A stretch of 64,000 bases of DNA from Gaetbulibacter sp. 4G1 (GCF_002741945.1 NZ_MDVN01000023.1:1-64000); one strand, 5' to 3'. Positions 34,190 to 43,384 are shown, numbered from the stretch's first letter. Notes: generated by a model not told the origin, from the letters alone. Translations and numbers: made by a program.

Positions 34190-36697
34190 ATGAACAAACT
34201 TTTTATCATTTGTTTTATGGCATCTTTATTTGCCACATCTCAAAGTAAAATAAACTTATCATATTACCTTCCGCAAGACATAAGTTATAACCAAAACATT
34301 CCAACCCCAAAAAATATTATTGGTCATCAAGTTGGAGATTGGCATGTTACGCATGATAAGCTTGTGCAATACATGTATGCTCTTGCTAAAGCATCAGATA
34401 GGATAAGCATTGAAAATAGAGGTAAAACCTTTGAAGACAGACCACTCTTGTTACTAACTATTACATCGCCTAAAAACCATCAAAATATTGATGCTATACG
34501 TAAAAGACATATAGATGCAACTAATAACACACCTGTAGATATCAAAGATATGCCCATAGTGGTTTATCAAGGATTTTCAATTCATGGTAACGAACCTAGT
34601 GGCTCCAATGCAAGTTTATTAGCAGCTTACTATTTAGCTGCCGCAGATAGTAGTTATATCAATGAATTATTAGACAATACGGTTATCTTATTTGATCCTT
34701 CTTTAAACCCTGACGGATTGCAACGTTTTGCTTATTGGGCAAATACTAATAAAAATATAAACTTAAATCCAGACCCAAACGATAGAGAATATAGTGAGGT
34801 TTGGCCAGGTGGAAGAACCAATCATTATTGGTTTGATATGAATCGTGATTGGTTACCGGTACAATTGCCAGAATCTAGAGCTAGGGTAGAAACATTTCAT
34901 AAATGGTTACCAAATATTTTAACCGATCATCATGAAATGGGAACCAATTCTACCTTTTTCTTTCAACCTGGAATTCCTTCAAGAACACATCCTTTAACAC
35001 CAAAGCAGAACCAAGAATTAACAAAAAGCATAGGTGAGTTTCACGCTGAAGCTTTAAACAAAATAGGGTCATTGTATTATACTGAAGAAAGCTATGATGA
35101 TTTTTACTATGGCAAAGGATCGACATTTCCAGATATAAATGGAGGTATTGGTATTTTATTCGAGCAAGCAAGTTCTAGAGGTCATATACAAGAAAGTAAC
35201 AATGGTATTTTAACCTTTCCGTTTACCATCAAAAATCAATTTACTACGATACTATCTACTTTAAATGCTGCAAAAAGCATGAGTAAAGATCTTTTAAAAT
35301 ATCAACACGATTTTTACAAAAATGCTAGGCAAGAAGGTGTAAAACAATCAACTAAAGCTATTGTTTTTGGTGATGAAAAGGATGCTGCAAAAACTTATCA
35401 TTTAGCTGAGATACTAAATAGGCATAAAATTAAATTTCATGAAATAAAACAAGATTTTACCGCAAACGGAAAACGTTTCAAAAAAGGATACAGTTACATT
35501 ATCCCTAAAAATCAGAAGAATACACGCTTAATAAATGCTATGTTTGAAAAACGCACCACGTTTCAAGATAGCCTATTTTATGATATTTCTGCTTGGTCTT
35601 TTCAACTTGCTTTTAATATAAATTATGCTGAAAATGTTTCTACAAATAATTTGGGAGAACAAGTAATCAATTTACAACCAAGAAAAGGAAATATTTCTGG
35701 TTCAAGCAATTATGCCTATTTAGTGGAGTGGTACGAATATTACTCGCCAAAACTACTCAATCAATTATTAAATAAGGGCATTCGTACTAAAGTAGCTCTA
35801 AAGCGTTTTAGCATGAATAATAAAGATTACGATTATGGTACACTTTTGATTCCTGTACAAAGTCAAAAAATAAATAGTGCAGATTTGCACACCTATTTAA
35901 GTAAACTAGCCAAAGAAAGTTATTTGCAAATCGATGCTGTAAATACAGGCTTAACAGAAGGTATAGATTTAGGTAGTAGAAATTTTAAAACTTTAGTAAA
36001 ACCTAAAATAGCTTTATTAGTTGGAGATGGTATCTCATCATACGATGCAGGGGAAATTTGGCATTTATTTGATACACGCTTTAATATTGCTATTACAAAA
36101 TTAGACACTAAAACCATTGGAAAAGCTGATTTGGACCGATACAATACAATTGTTATCCCAAACATGAAATCCTTAAGTGAATCAAGTACTAAAAAGCTTA
36201 AATCGTGGACTAAAAGAGGAGGCACTATTATTGGATATAGAAATACCGTGAAATGGCTTAAAGAGAAGGAGTTTATTCAATTAGATTTTGAAAAAACTAA
36301 TATTCCTGCAAAACATGTAAGTTTCGAAGAAAAAAGTGATTTTAAAGGCGCGCAAGTAATTGGAGGTGCCATCTTTGAAGCAAAACTAGATAGGTCGCAC
36401 CCAATAAATTTTGGTTACAAAAATGATAAAATAGCATTATTTAGGAATACAACTATTTTTATTAAAGCAGACTCGTTAAGCTATAACAACCCAATTCAAT
36501 ACACTAAAACTCCTCTTTTAAGTGGCTATATTTCTAAACCAAATTTGAAAGTTTTAGCAGAAACTGTTCCAGTTCAAATAAAAAAATTAGGTAAAGGCAA
36601 AGTTGTTGTGTTTACAGATAATACGAATTTTAGAGCATTTTGGTACGGCACTAATAAACTTTTAATGAATGCTATTTTCTTTAGAAAAGAACTATAA
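34190..36697 (+). CDS. M14 family zinc carboxypeptidase, large exported form
   Basis: An 835-residue exported metallopeptidase. It has a signal peptide (about residues 1-18). The M14 catalytic domain (about 45-370) has the zinc motif HGNE in FSIHGNEPSGSNAS near 132-135. DPSLNPDG, the substrate-binding FDMNRDWLP and the third zinc ligand near DHHEMG follow, and the catalytic Glu is probably in GILFEQASSRG. The C-terminal half includes a DJ-1/glutamine-amidotransferase-like region (GAQVIGGA, TKRGGTIIGYRNTVKWL). No sorting domain is seen, so a periplasmic place is likely. Its stop overlaps the stop of the convergent acyltransferase gene by 6 bases. Confidence 0.9.
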   Translation: MNKLFIICFMASLFATSQSKINLSYYLPQDISYNQNIPTPKNIIGHQVGDWHVTHDKLVQYMYALAKASDRISIENRGKTFEDRPLLLLTITSPKNHQNIDAIRKRHIDATNNTPVDIKDMPIVVYQGFSIHGNEPSGSNASLLAAYYLAAADSSYINELLDNTVILFDPSLNPDGLQRFAYWANTNKNINLNPDPNDREYSEVWPGGRTNHYWFDMNRDWLPVQLPESRARVETFHKWLPNILTDHHEMGTNSTFFFQPGIPSRTHPLTPKQNQELTKSIGEFHAEALNKIGSLYYTEESYDDFYYGKGSTFPDINGGIGILFEQASSRGHIQESNNGILTFPFTIKNQFTTILSTLNAAKSMSKDLLKYQHDFYKNARQEGVKQSTKAIVFGDEKDAAKTYHLAEILNRHKIKFHEIKQDFTANGKRFKKGYSYIIPKNQKNTRLINAMFEKRTTFQDSLFYDISAWSFQLAFNINYAENVSTNNLGEQVINLQPRKGNISGSSNYAYLVEWYEYYSPKLLNQLLNKGIRTKVALKRFSMNNKDYDYGTLLIPVQSQKINSADLHTYLSKLAKESYLQIDAVNTGLTEGIDLGSRNFKTLVKPKIALLVGDGISSYDAGEIWHLFDTRFNIAITKLDTKTIGKADLDRYNTIVIPNMKSLSESSTKKLKSWTKRGGTIIGYRNTVKWLKEKEFIQLDFEKTNIPAKHVSFEEKSDFKGAQVIGGAIFEAKLDRSHPINFGYKNDKIALFRNTTIFIKADSLSYNNPIQYTKTPLLSGYISKPNLKVLAETVPVQIKKLGKGKVVVFTDNTNFRAFWYGTNKLLMNAIFFRKEL

Positions 36698-37723
36698 TTT
36701 AATTGCTATAAGAGAAATTATTAAAACTGAAATTAAATAGATTACTGCGGCTTTAAAACTGAATAAAAAAACTGTTATAAATACAATTGCTAAAAGGTAA
36801 AACGGAACCAAAGTAATGGCTATAGCAAATCTAAAAGTAGATATAAATTCAATCTCATCTATTTTTGGTTGTATAATACGCTTCCAAATTAAATAAGGAA
36901 ATAAAATATTTAAAATTAGTAAGCCTTTAAAAAATAATTTTACTCCTTTTATTTTAGATTTTCGGGTGGTATTACAGTTTTTAAACCCACTGGAAATACA
37001 CATATTCACTGCTTTGGGGTCCAAAAAATCAACTTGTAAGCCATTTAACCTTCTTAAGGTTTCATTATAATTGTCAGATGGTATATGCGTTGTTAGTTTA
37101 GAAATCTCAGATTGAATTTTTGCTTTCAACTTTACTACATCTTCATTTCTATTTTCAGAAATAAATCCTTTAGCAACTATTGGTTCTCCAAAAAATATTG
37201 AAGTACTATCTGGGCATTTTTCAGCTTTTTCAAAATTTAATCCTACTGGAATTAATTGTAAATCTGTTTTTGGATATTTTTTTAAAGTATCAAAAACAAT
37301 TCTTGTAAAGCCTTTACTCAAAGGTCTAACCGTTCGCTTTAAATTGTGACTCCCTTCTGGAAAAATCACAATAGCTTCTTCTTCATTTAAAAGCTCAGAA
37401 CAGGTTTCGAAAATAGCATTATTATTAGACAGTTTACTCCATCCATCCCTAATTCTATAAATAGGCAGCATTTGCAGGCTATTTAAAATTTTGCTTACCA
37501 AAGATTTTTTAAAAACTGCAGATCTTGTTAAAAAATAAGAAAACCTACCAGACTTAGTAGCAATTAATAGAGCATCTAATAAAGCATTTTGATGATTACT
37601 CAGTAATAAAACGGGTTTGTTTTTTGGTACATTTTTAATACCATGGATTTTTATTTTTTTAAAATAGAAAAACATACCAATACTCAAATACAATCTTACG
37701 CTATATAACCAGATAAATTTCAA
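36692..37723 (-). CDS. PlsC-like 1-acyl-glycerol-3-phosphate acyltransferase family
   Basis: A 343-residue membrane-associated acyltransferase. Block I is SNHQNALLDALL, where His and Asp are separated by five residues instead of four, as in the NHPN-type subgroup. Block III is VIFPEGSHN, and a GLNFEKAEK segment follows. Two hydrophobic helices close the protein (about 270-340). The family moves an acyl chain to a glycerophosphate or similar lipid; the exact acceptor is not certain. Its start overlaps the end of the BASS transporter gene by 4 bases, so the two are translationally coupled. Confidence 0.88.
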   Translation of the reverse strand: MKFIWLYSVRLYLSIGMFFYFKKIKIHGIKNVPKNKPVLLLSNHQNALLDALLIATKSGRFSYFLTRSAVFKKSLVSKILNSLQMLPIYRIRDGWSKLSNNNAIFETCSELLNEEEAIVIFPEGSHNLKRTVRPLSKGFTRIVFDTLKKYPKTDLQLIPVGLNFEKAEKCPDSTSIFFGEPIVAKGFISENRNEDVVKLKAKIQSEISKLTTHIPSDNYNETLRRLNGLQVDFLDPKAVNMCISSGFKNCNTTRKSKIKGVKLFFKGLLILNILFPYLIWKRIIQPKIDEIEFISTFRFAIAITLVPFYLLAIVFITVFLFSFKAAVIYLISVLIISLIAIKL

Positions 37724-38628
37724 TATGCTAAACGTCTTTTTTTATGAGACCAATACCAAGCTAATAACAAGCCAGAAATAATATGCCAAATGCCCCAAAA
37801 TGCAGCTAAAATTGCCATACCTCCTATTCCATCAAAAAATGTAAAAATAAGCAGCAATCCTAAACCAGAATTTTGAATACCTGTTTCAATAGCTAATGTT
37901 TTTTGATTTTTAAACGATAATTTAAAGGCTCTAGCAACTAAAAAACCAATAGTGATTGCTAATATATTGTGACTGACCCCTATTAATAATACATGATGAA
38001 TAAAGTTATTAAATACTTCCAAATTTTTAGAAAACGCAATAATTACTATAGCAATAAAAACAACAATTGATAAAGGCTTTAAAACTTTCGAAAGCTTGTG
38101 AGCTAGCTTTTCGTTATAAAACCTTAAAAGCATTCCTAAAACTAGTGGAATTCCAAGTATAAGTACTACTAGCTTTATTAACTCAAAAGGCTCTAATTGT
38201 ATGCTTTTTAAAATTTCTGCTGTAGGTTGATATAAATTTCCATAAAACTGAAAATTTAAGGGAGTCATGAACACTGCTAAAAAAGTAGCAAATGCAGTAA
38301 GGCTAACAGATAACGCGGTGTTTCCTTTAGCTAAGCTTGTCATGAAATTTGAAACATTCCCGCCGGGGCAAGCAGCAACCATCATCATTCCTAAAGCAAT
38401 GCTTGGTTGTGGTTTTATTAAAAGTACGAACAGAAATGTAACAAAGGGTAAAAAAATGAATTGAGATAAAATTCCAATTAAAACTAGCTTTGGTTGTTTG
38501 ATTAAGCTTTTAAAATCGTTTATTGAAATCCCTAATGCTACACCAAACATAACTAATGCAAGGGCTACATTTAAAACCCAAAGCGCGTTGGTGTCAAAGT
38601 TTATTTGAACATGGTCTAGTTGTTGCAT
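37720..38628 (-). CDS. Bile acid:sodium symporter (BASS) family transporter
   Basis: A 302-residue inner-membrane protein with nine or ten hydrophobic helices. Family landmarks are the MVAACPGGNVSNFMTSLAKGN segment and the later LAIETGIQNSGLGLLL segment, corresponding to the two crossing helices that hold sodium and substrate. Bacterial members import organic anions such as pantoate, keto acids or sterol-like acids, and the substrate here is unknown. It follows the tRNA-binding gene by 3 bases and overlaps the acyltransferase gene. Confidence 0.92.
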   Translation of the reverse strand: MQQLDHVQINFDTNALWVLNVALALVMFGVALGISINDFKSLIKQPKLVLIGILSQFIFLPFVTFLFVLLIKPQPSIALGMMMVAACPGGNVSNFMTSLAKGNTALSVSLTAFATFLAVFMTPLNFQFYGNLYQPTAEILKSIQLEPFELIKLVVLILGIPLVLGMLLRFYNEKLAHKLSKVLKPLSIVVFIAIVIIAFSKNLEVFNNFIHHVLLIGVSHNILAITIGFLVARAFKLSFKNQKTLAIETGIQNSGLGLLLIFTFFDGIGGMAILAAFWGIWHIISGLLLAWYWSHKKRRLAY

Positions 38629-38631
38629 AAA

Positions 38632-38967
38632 CTAAGATACTGGAGTGCCATTCTTTACACTATTTTCTGGGTTTAAAAGAATAACATCTTTACCATCTAC
38701 AGCTCCTATAACCAAACATTCACTCATAAATTTTGCAATTTGCTTTTTAGGAAAGTTTACAACAGCTACAATTTGCCTGTTTAATAAGTCTTCTTTAGTA
38801 TATAAGGTTGTTATTTGAGCCGAAGATTTTTTGATTCCTAAATCTCCAAAATCGATAGTAATCTGGTAAGCAGGGTTTCTAGCTTCTGGAAAATCGTTTA
38901 CTTCTATAATGGTTCCTACTCGTAAATCTACTTTCGTGAAATCTTCAAAAGTTATTGCATCGTTCAT
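38632..38967 (-). CDS. tRNA-binding OB-fold protein, CsaA/YgjH type
   Basis: A 111-residue cytoplasmic protein made of a single EMAPII-like tRNA-binding domain. It contains DFTKVDLRVGTIIEV, the EARNPAYQITIDFGDLG segment with the conserved NPAY, and a C-terminal MSECLVIGAVDGKDVILLNP motif. The Bacillus relative CsaA has chaperone-like activity and binds tRNA-like ligands. The length is typical. It is the first gene of a three-gene minus-strand group with the BASS transporter and the acyltransferase. Confidence 0.9.
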   Translation of the reverse strand: MNDAITFEDFTKVDLRVGTIIEVNDFPEARNPAYQITIDFGDLGIKKSSAQITTLYTKEDLLNRQIVAVVNFPKKQIAKFMSECLVIGAVDGKDVILLNPENSVKNGTPVS

Positions 38968-39013
38968 TTTTTAAAAATACAAATTATTACGAACTTTGAA
39001 TAAATAAAAAATA

Positions 39014-39568
39014 ATGGCAAGAACACCTTCAAATATGCTTCCTTTAGGAACCACTGCTCCAAATTTCGATTTATTGAATACAGTTTCTGATGAAGTATTA
39101 TCGCTTCAAAATATAAAAGGGAATAAAGCAACGGTAATTATGTTTATTTGCAACCATTGTCCGTTTGTAATTCATATAAACTCAGAAATTGTTTCTATAG
39201 CCAATGCTTACACTGAAAAAGGCATTTCTTTTATTGCAATTTCTAGCAACGATATTATTAATTATCCGCAAGATTCTCCAGATAAAATGAAGATTCATGC
39301 TAAATCTGAAAACTACCCATTTCCTTATTTATATGATGAAACTCAAAATGTAGCAAAAGCTTATGATGCCGCTTGTACACCTGATTTTTATATATTTGAT
39401 GCTAATCTTAAATTAAATTACAGGGGACAGTTAGACGATTCTCGACCAGGAAACGGATTGGCTGTTACTGGAAAAGACTTAAGACATGCATTAGATTGTT
39501 TATTAGAAAACAAGGAAAATATGCATACACAAAAACCTAGTATAGGTTGTAATATTAAGTGGAAATAA
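39014..39568 (+). CDS. Thioredoxin-like AhpC/TSA family protein
   Basis: A 184-residue redoxin-like protein with no obvious signal peptide. The thioredoxin fold carries Cys46 and Cys49 in MFICNHCPFVIH, an active-site CNHC motif. The later segment GQLDDSRPGNGLAVTGKDL is typical of this conserved group (peroxiredoxin-like, PRX_like1). It is probably a thiol-disulfide oxidoreductase or peroxidase in the cytoplasm, though the substrate is unknown. It is divergent from the tRNA-binding gene and converges with the GNAT gene, with 3 bases between stops. Confidence 0.88.
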   Translation: MARTPSNMLPLGTTAPNFDLLNTVSDEVLSLQNIKGNKATVIMFICNHCPFVIHINSEIVSIANAYTEKGISFIAISSNDIINYPQDSPDKMKIHAKSENYPFPYLYDETQNVAKAYDAACTPDFYIFDANLKLNYRGQLDDSRPGNGLAVTGKDLRHALDCLLENKENMHTQKPSIGCNIKWK

Positions 39569-39571
39569 TTG

Positions 39572-40054
39572 CTAAAAATTTAATTGCCAAAAGCCTACAT
39601 CAAGCCATTTATCAAACTTTTTCCCTACTTCTTTAAAATGCGCTACTTGCTTAAATCCAAATTTTTCATGAAGCCTAACGCTGGCTTCGTTTGGTAAAGT
39701 TAGTCCGCCTAAAACAACATGATAATTTTCTTGCTTTAACAAGCTAAGTAATTCAGCATAAAGTTTTGAGCCAATTTGTTTACCGTGTTCTCCATGTTTT
39801 ACATAAACTGTAGACTCAACCGTATGGTTATAAGCTGGTTTTGGTCGCCATTTGCTTCCGTAGGCATAACCTAATATATTGCCGTTTTCTTCAAAAACAA
39901 TAAAAGGGTATTTGGCATTAATATGATTAACTTTTTCGGTAAAGATTTCCAGTGATAAAGCCTTAATATCAAAAGTCACAATGGTATTTAGCACATAATA
40001 ATTATAAATGTCTAAAAGTGCTTTGATATCTTTTATGTGAAATGATCTAATCAA
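39572..40054 (-). CDS. GNAT acetyltransferase, phosphinothricin-acetyltransferase-like
   Basis: A 160-residue cytoplasmic acetyl-CoA-dependent N-acetyltransferase. The order of motifs matches the Pat/MnaT group: IRSFHIKDIKALLDIYNYYV at the N-terminus, GYAYGSKWRPKPAYNHTVE in the middle, and the pyrophosphate loop HGKQIGSKLYAELL. The C-terminal GGLTLPNEASVRLHEKFGF completes it. Relatives acetylate amino acids, methionine sulfoximine or phosphinothricin. It lies 12 bases downstream of the MORN-variant gene. Confidence 0.88.
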   Translation of the reverse strand: MIRSFHIKDIKALLDIYNYYVLNTIVTFDIKALSLEIFTEKVNHINAKYPFIVFEENGNILGYAYGSKWRPKPAYNHTVESTVYVKHGEHGKQIGSKLYAELLSLLKQENYHVVLGGLTLPNEASVRLHEKFGFKQVAHFKEVGKKFDKWLDVGFWQLNF

Positions 40055-40066
40055 AAGAACTAAAAT

Positions 40067-41290
40067 CTATTCTTTAACAATACTTCCATCCTTATAAACA
40101 TCTGTTTTAATAAGTTTTCCATTTATATCATAACTATTTAGCTTACCATTTCCATTAATAAAGTTCCCTTTGTTCAAAGGATTACCCTTACCGTCAAAAC
40201 AATTAATAACTTCTTGTAGACCTCCATAATCACCGTACAATTCCGTTTTATACAATTCTCCATTATTATGATAATAAAGCCATTCTCCTATTTTTGCATC
40301 TTGTGGCCAACTAGCCTTAACTCCTATTGACTGTAGTTGCCCGTTTTTATAATATTTCTTATAGTCATAATCACCAGAATCTTTATTTTTTGCTTCCTCA
40401 GATATTACCCTACCATTTTTAAAATAAACAGTTTTAGTAACAATCCTTCCATAACTCATTTCTGCTTTAACCCATATTTCTCCTGTATTATAATAATAAA
40501 AATATTCTCCTTCTAGTTTATCTTCTTTATAAAGAGACTTTATCCCTATTTGCCCATTCTTATAATATTCAATATGCAATCCTGTTTTTTTTCCTAGAAC
40601 AAATTCTTTTTCTGTATTTATGTTTCCTTCGTCATTATAAGAAATATACTTACCATGTAATTTATCATTAATAAAGGATGTTTTTGTATTTAACATACCA
40701 TTTTCAAAATATGAATAATAAGCTCCATTAGCTTTACCGTTTTTATAAACACCAATGCTATTTAATTGTCCGCTTTCAAAATATTTCTTTCTTTCACCTG
40801 TTATTTCTCCATTTACATAGTTAGTTTCAAATTTAAGTTGAGTGTTTTCATAATAGTCTTTGACTAATCCATGAATTTTGCCTTGTTCATTATAGTTTTC
40901 TATGGTCATAATAGTCCCATTATTATAAAAATGTTTCTGCTCTCCAACTTGCAATCCATTAACATAGTTTATCAACTTAAACAATTTACCATCTTCATAA
41001 TACAATTTACTTACACCATGGTAAACATCATCTTTTAAATTAACTAAAGCAGATAATTGTCCGTTTTCATAATACTCTTTACCCAAACCTGACATTTTTC
41101 CTTGAGAGTAATAAACTACCCTCTGGAGTTTTCCTGAAGGGAAGTAATGTTTTGTGTTCCCTTGTAATTTACCATCTTTTTTAGTGCTTTCTATTTTTAT
41201 TGTACCATCATCATAATACTCCTTATAAGGAGTCGCTTGTGACCAAGCTATTTGTAAACTAAAAAGACTAATAATGATTAATAACCTCAT
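40067..41290 (-). CDS. Exported MORN-variant (YwqK-like) repeat protein
   Basis: A 407-residue exported protein. It has a signal peptide (about 1-17, ending AWSQ), then roughly fifteen repeats of about 22-25 residues. Each has the form YYxNGQLxxxxxY, for example YYENGQLSALVNL, YFESGQLNSIGVY and YYKNGQIGIKSLY. Databases often name this family 'YwqK antitoxin', but no toxin gene is adjacent and the signal peptide places it outside the cytoplasm, so a toxin-antitoxin role is not supported. It lies 9 bases downstream of the BstA-like gene and 12 bases upstream of the GNAT gene. Confidence 0.85.
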   Translation of the reverse strand: MRLLIIISLFSLQIAWSQATPYKEYYDDGTIKIESTKKDGKLQGNTKHYFPSGKLQRVVYYSQGKMSGLGKEYYENGQLSALVNLKDDVYHGVSKLYYEDGKLFKLINYVNGLQVGEQKHFYNNGTIMTIENYNEQGKIHGLVKDYYENTQLKFETNYVNGEITGERKKYFESGQLNSIGVYKNGKANGAYYSYFENGMLNTKTSFINDKLHGKYISYNDEGNINTEKEFVLGKKTGLHIEYYKNGQIGIKSLYKEDKLEGEYFYYYNTGEIWVKAEMSYGRIVTKTVYFKNGRVISEEAKNKDSGDYDYKKYYKNGQLQSIGVKASWPQDAKIGEWLYYHNNGELYKTELYGDYGGLQEVINCFDGKGNPLNKGNFINGNGKLNSYDINGKLIKTDVYKDGSIVKE

Positions 41291-41299
41291 ACTAAATAT

Positions 41300-41845
41300 T
41301 TATAACCAATTGTTTTGTTTAAGCAAATTCTCAATATGTGCATAATGATGATTACTATGCCATGCATAAACACCTATGTTCTCTTTTAATAAAACTTCAG
41401 ACTTACTTTCTGGGTGAATAAAACTTTTATTCAATTCAGCATCAGACAGTTTTTTTAAGAGATAAACTAATTTATAATGAATAGCTTTAATATGCTCAAT
41501 AGACATTTGAATTGGTGCCAATTTGGTATCTATAAGCTCTGCCCAACGATCTTCGTGATAAGCTTTAATCAATGGTTTATCTTCTGTTAAAGCCCATTTA
41601 AACCGAGTATAGCTATGATGATGGCTATCTGATACATGATGAACAACTTGCCTAATTGTCCAACCATTGGGTCTATACTGCGTATCTAATTGCTCTTTAT
41701 TAAGATGCTTTACTAATCCTTCCAAACGAATTGGAAATTGTTCTAAAATTGAAATCCAATTTTCAATATTTGCTTTTGAAATATTATTTGGGCAATCAAA
41801 TTTACCTATTGGATATTTTAGGTTTTCTAGTTCTAAATTTGTCAT
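41300..41845 (-). CDS. DinB-fold YfiT/BstA-like protein
   Basis: A 181-residue cytoplasmic protein of the DinB-like YfiT group. The Bacillus member BstA transfers bacillithiol to electrophiles. Candidate metal-binding histidines are in IRQVVHHVSDSHHH and YAWHSNHHYAHIENL. The segment LRP-like YPIGKFDCP at the N-terminus and YRPNGWTIRQVVHH are typical. I chose the ATG at 41845, since an ATG at 41866 would lie in the terminator hairpin of the upstream gene. Thiol transferase activity is inferred from family and from bacillithiol occurring in Bacteroidetes. Confidence 0.87.
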   Translation of the reverse strand: MTNLELENLKYPIGKFDCPNNISKANIENWISILEQFPIRLEGLVKHLNKEQLDTQYRPNGWTIRQVVHHVSDSHHHSYTRFKWALTEDKPLIKAYHEDRWAELIDTKLAPIQMSIEHIKAIHYKLVYLLKKLSDAELNKSFIHPESKSEVLLKENIGVYAWHSNHHYAHIENLLKQNNWL

Positions 41846-41856
41846 CCATAAATATA

Positions 41857-41885
41857 AAAAAAGCACTTCAAAAAGAAGTGCTTTT
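41857..41885 (-). terminator. Terminator after the cyclophilin-FKBP gene
   Basis: AAAAGCACTTC (41859-41869) pairs with GAAGTGCTTTT (41875-41885) around a 5-base loop. On the minus strand a T-run follows, just before the BstA-like start codon. Confidence 0.82.
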
Positions 41886-41906
41886 AATATTAAAAAGAAT
41901 GATTTT

Positions 41907-42839
41907 TTATTTTACATCCATTAATTCTACATCGAAAATTAAAGTAGCATCAGGCGGTATTACACCTCCAGCGCCTCTGCTTCCGTATCCTAAATCGCTA
42001 GGTATTACTAAACGTGCTTTGTCTCCTACGTTTAATAAACAAATCCCTTCGTCCCAACCAGCAATAACTTGTCCTACACCTACTGGAAATTCTAACGGTT
42101 GATTACGCTTATATGAAGAATCGAAAACCGTACCATCTGCTAATTGACCTTTATAATGTACAGATACCGTTTTACCCTTTTCAGCTTTTACACCTTTACC
42201 TTCTTGTATTATTTGGTATCTTAAACCACTATCAGTTTTATTAAAACCTGCAGCTATTTTGTCTAATGCTTCATCTGCCGCAGCTTTTGCTTCTGCTAAA
42301 CGTTTTTCTCTAGAACCTTCAAAAGTTCTAAATGCTTCAACAGCGTTGTAAGCTTCTGCATCAGCACCAACTCTAACAATCTCTAAACTTTCAATTTCAT
42401 CACCTTGCACAATGGCATCAACTACTTCTTGTCCATGCTCTACTTTACCAAAAACAGTGTGATTATTATCTAACCAAGGTGTTTCTATGTGTGTTATAAA
42501 AAACTGACTGCCATTAGTTCCTGGTCCAGCATTTGCCATAGATAATACACCTGGGCTATCATGCTTTAAGTCAGGATGAAACTCGTCATCAAACTGGTAT
42601 CCAGGATTTCCAGAGCCAGAGCCTTGTGGACAACCACCTTGAATCATAAAATCTGGTATTACTCTGTGAAATTTTAACCCATTGTAATATGGTGTTCCTT
42701 GAGGTTTAACCGAATTCTCTAGGTTACCTTCTGCTAAAGCAACAAAGTTACCTACAGTTCCTGGAGTTTTTTTGTATTCTAAAGCAACAAGAATTTCTCC
42801 TTTTGTTGTATTAAATTTTGCGTATAGTCCGTCTTGCAT
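41907..42839 (-). CDS. Dual immunophilin: cyclophilin-FKBP fusion peptidyl-prolyl isomerase
   Basis: A 310-residue protein that joins two unrelated peptidyl-prolyl isomerase families. Residues 1-165 are a cyclophilin (YYNGLKFHRVIPDFMIQGGC, NAGPGTNGSQFFITHIETPW, HTVFGKVEHGQEVVD). A charged, Ala/Glu-rich linker follows at about 165-200. Residues 205-310 are an FKBP domain (VSVHYKGQLADGTVFDSSY, VIAGWDEGICLLNVGDKARL, GYGSRGAGGVIPPDATLIFD). No signal peptide is seen. I chose the ATG at 42839 because the ATG at 42866 coincides with the -7 box. Fusions in this order have been described in flavobacteria. Confidence 0.95.
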   Translation of the reverse strand: MQDGLYAKFNTTKGEILVALEYKKTPGTVGNFVALAEGNLENSVKPQGTPYYNGLKFHRVIPDFMIQGGCPQGSGSGNPGYQFDDEFHPDLKHDSPGVLSMANAGPGTNGSQFFITHIETPWLDNNHTVFGKVEHGQEVVDAIVQGDEIESLEIVRVGADAEAYNAVEAFRTFEGSREKRLAEAKAAADEALDKIAAGFNKTDSGLRYQIIQEGKGVKAEKGKTVSVHYKGQLADGTVFDSSYKRNQPLEFPVGVGQVIAGWDEGICLLNVGDKARLVIPSDLGYGSRGAGGVIPPDATLIFDVELMDVK

Positions 42840-42863
42840 TATTCTATTTTTTATTTGAAGATG

Positions 42864-42871
42864 CAAATATA
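42864..42871 (-). promoter_or_regulatory. Candidate -7 box of the cyclophilin-FKBP gene
   Basis: The minus strand reads TATATTTG, an exact TAnnTTTG match ending 24 bases before the chosen ATG. It supports the shorter start. No clear -33 TTTG was seen. Confidence 0.45.
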
Positions 42872-42940
42872 TGAAATGATTTACGATTATAGTTTTGCCA
42901 TTTATATTTATAATTTTAGTTTTACCAAAATCAATTTTTT

Positions 42941-43384
42941 ATGAAGTTTTCTATAGATAATATTTTAGCAGCATTTGGAAATATACGTGCTATGGAACGA
43001 ACGCATGTAGATAATTACACTGAAGACATTATTAATTCTATTGAAGATGAAGCATTTGCAATATCTAAAGAAAATGTTCTTTATGCTAATACTAAAGAAC
43101 TTGGAGGTTTTTATTACGTCATAACAATAATTGTTGGCTCTTTTAAAATTAAAACAATGAAAGGCGCGACACTGAGCATTGAGGGAGAAAATTTTAATTT
43201 AGATTTAAAATCAGATACGGAAGAGTTTGAATCTGATCATTCTAATGTATCAAATAGATTTATTACAAGAATAGATTTTCAAATTGAAAAGGAAGATGTT
43301 AAAAAATTTGATAAAGACCGAATTAAATCGTTAAGACTAATAGCAAAAAAACATATTGTAGATTTTAATACAATTCAGGAATGA
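42941..43384 (+). CDS. Conserved-looking protein of unknown function
   Basis: I do not recognise a family. The protein has 147 residues, is charged, and has no signal peptide or membrane segment. The N-terminal half is helical and acidic (NYTEDIINSIEDEAFAISKE). The middle looks like a beta-meander (GGFYYVITIIVGSFKIKTMKG, ATLSIEGENFNLDLKS). The C-terminal part is lysine-rich. It lies divergent from the cyclophilin-FKBP gene and 7 bases from the recQ stop on the other strand. The frame is complete and codon use resembles the neighbours, so it is probably a real gene. Confidence 0.65.
   Translation: MKFSIDNILAAFGNIRAMERTHVDNYTEDIINSIEDEAFAISKENVLYANTKELGGFYYVITIIVGSFKIKTMKGATLSIEGENFNLDLKSDTEEFESDHSNVSNRFITRIDFQIEKEDVKKFDKDRIKSLRLIAKKHIVDFNTIQE

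Noticed and set aside
40067..41866. A toxin-antitoxin pair around the YwqK-like protein
   Set aside because: The protein has a signal peptide, the neighbours are a GNAT and a BstA-like protein, and no toxin-like gene is present.
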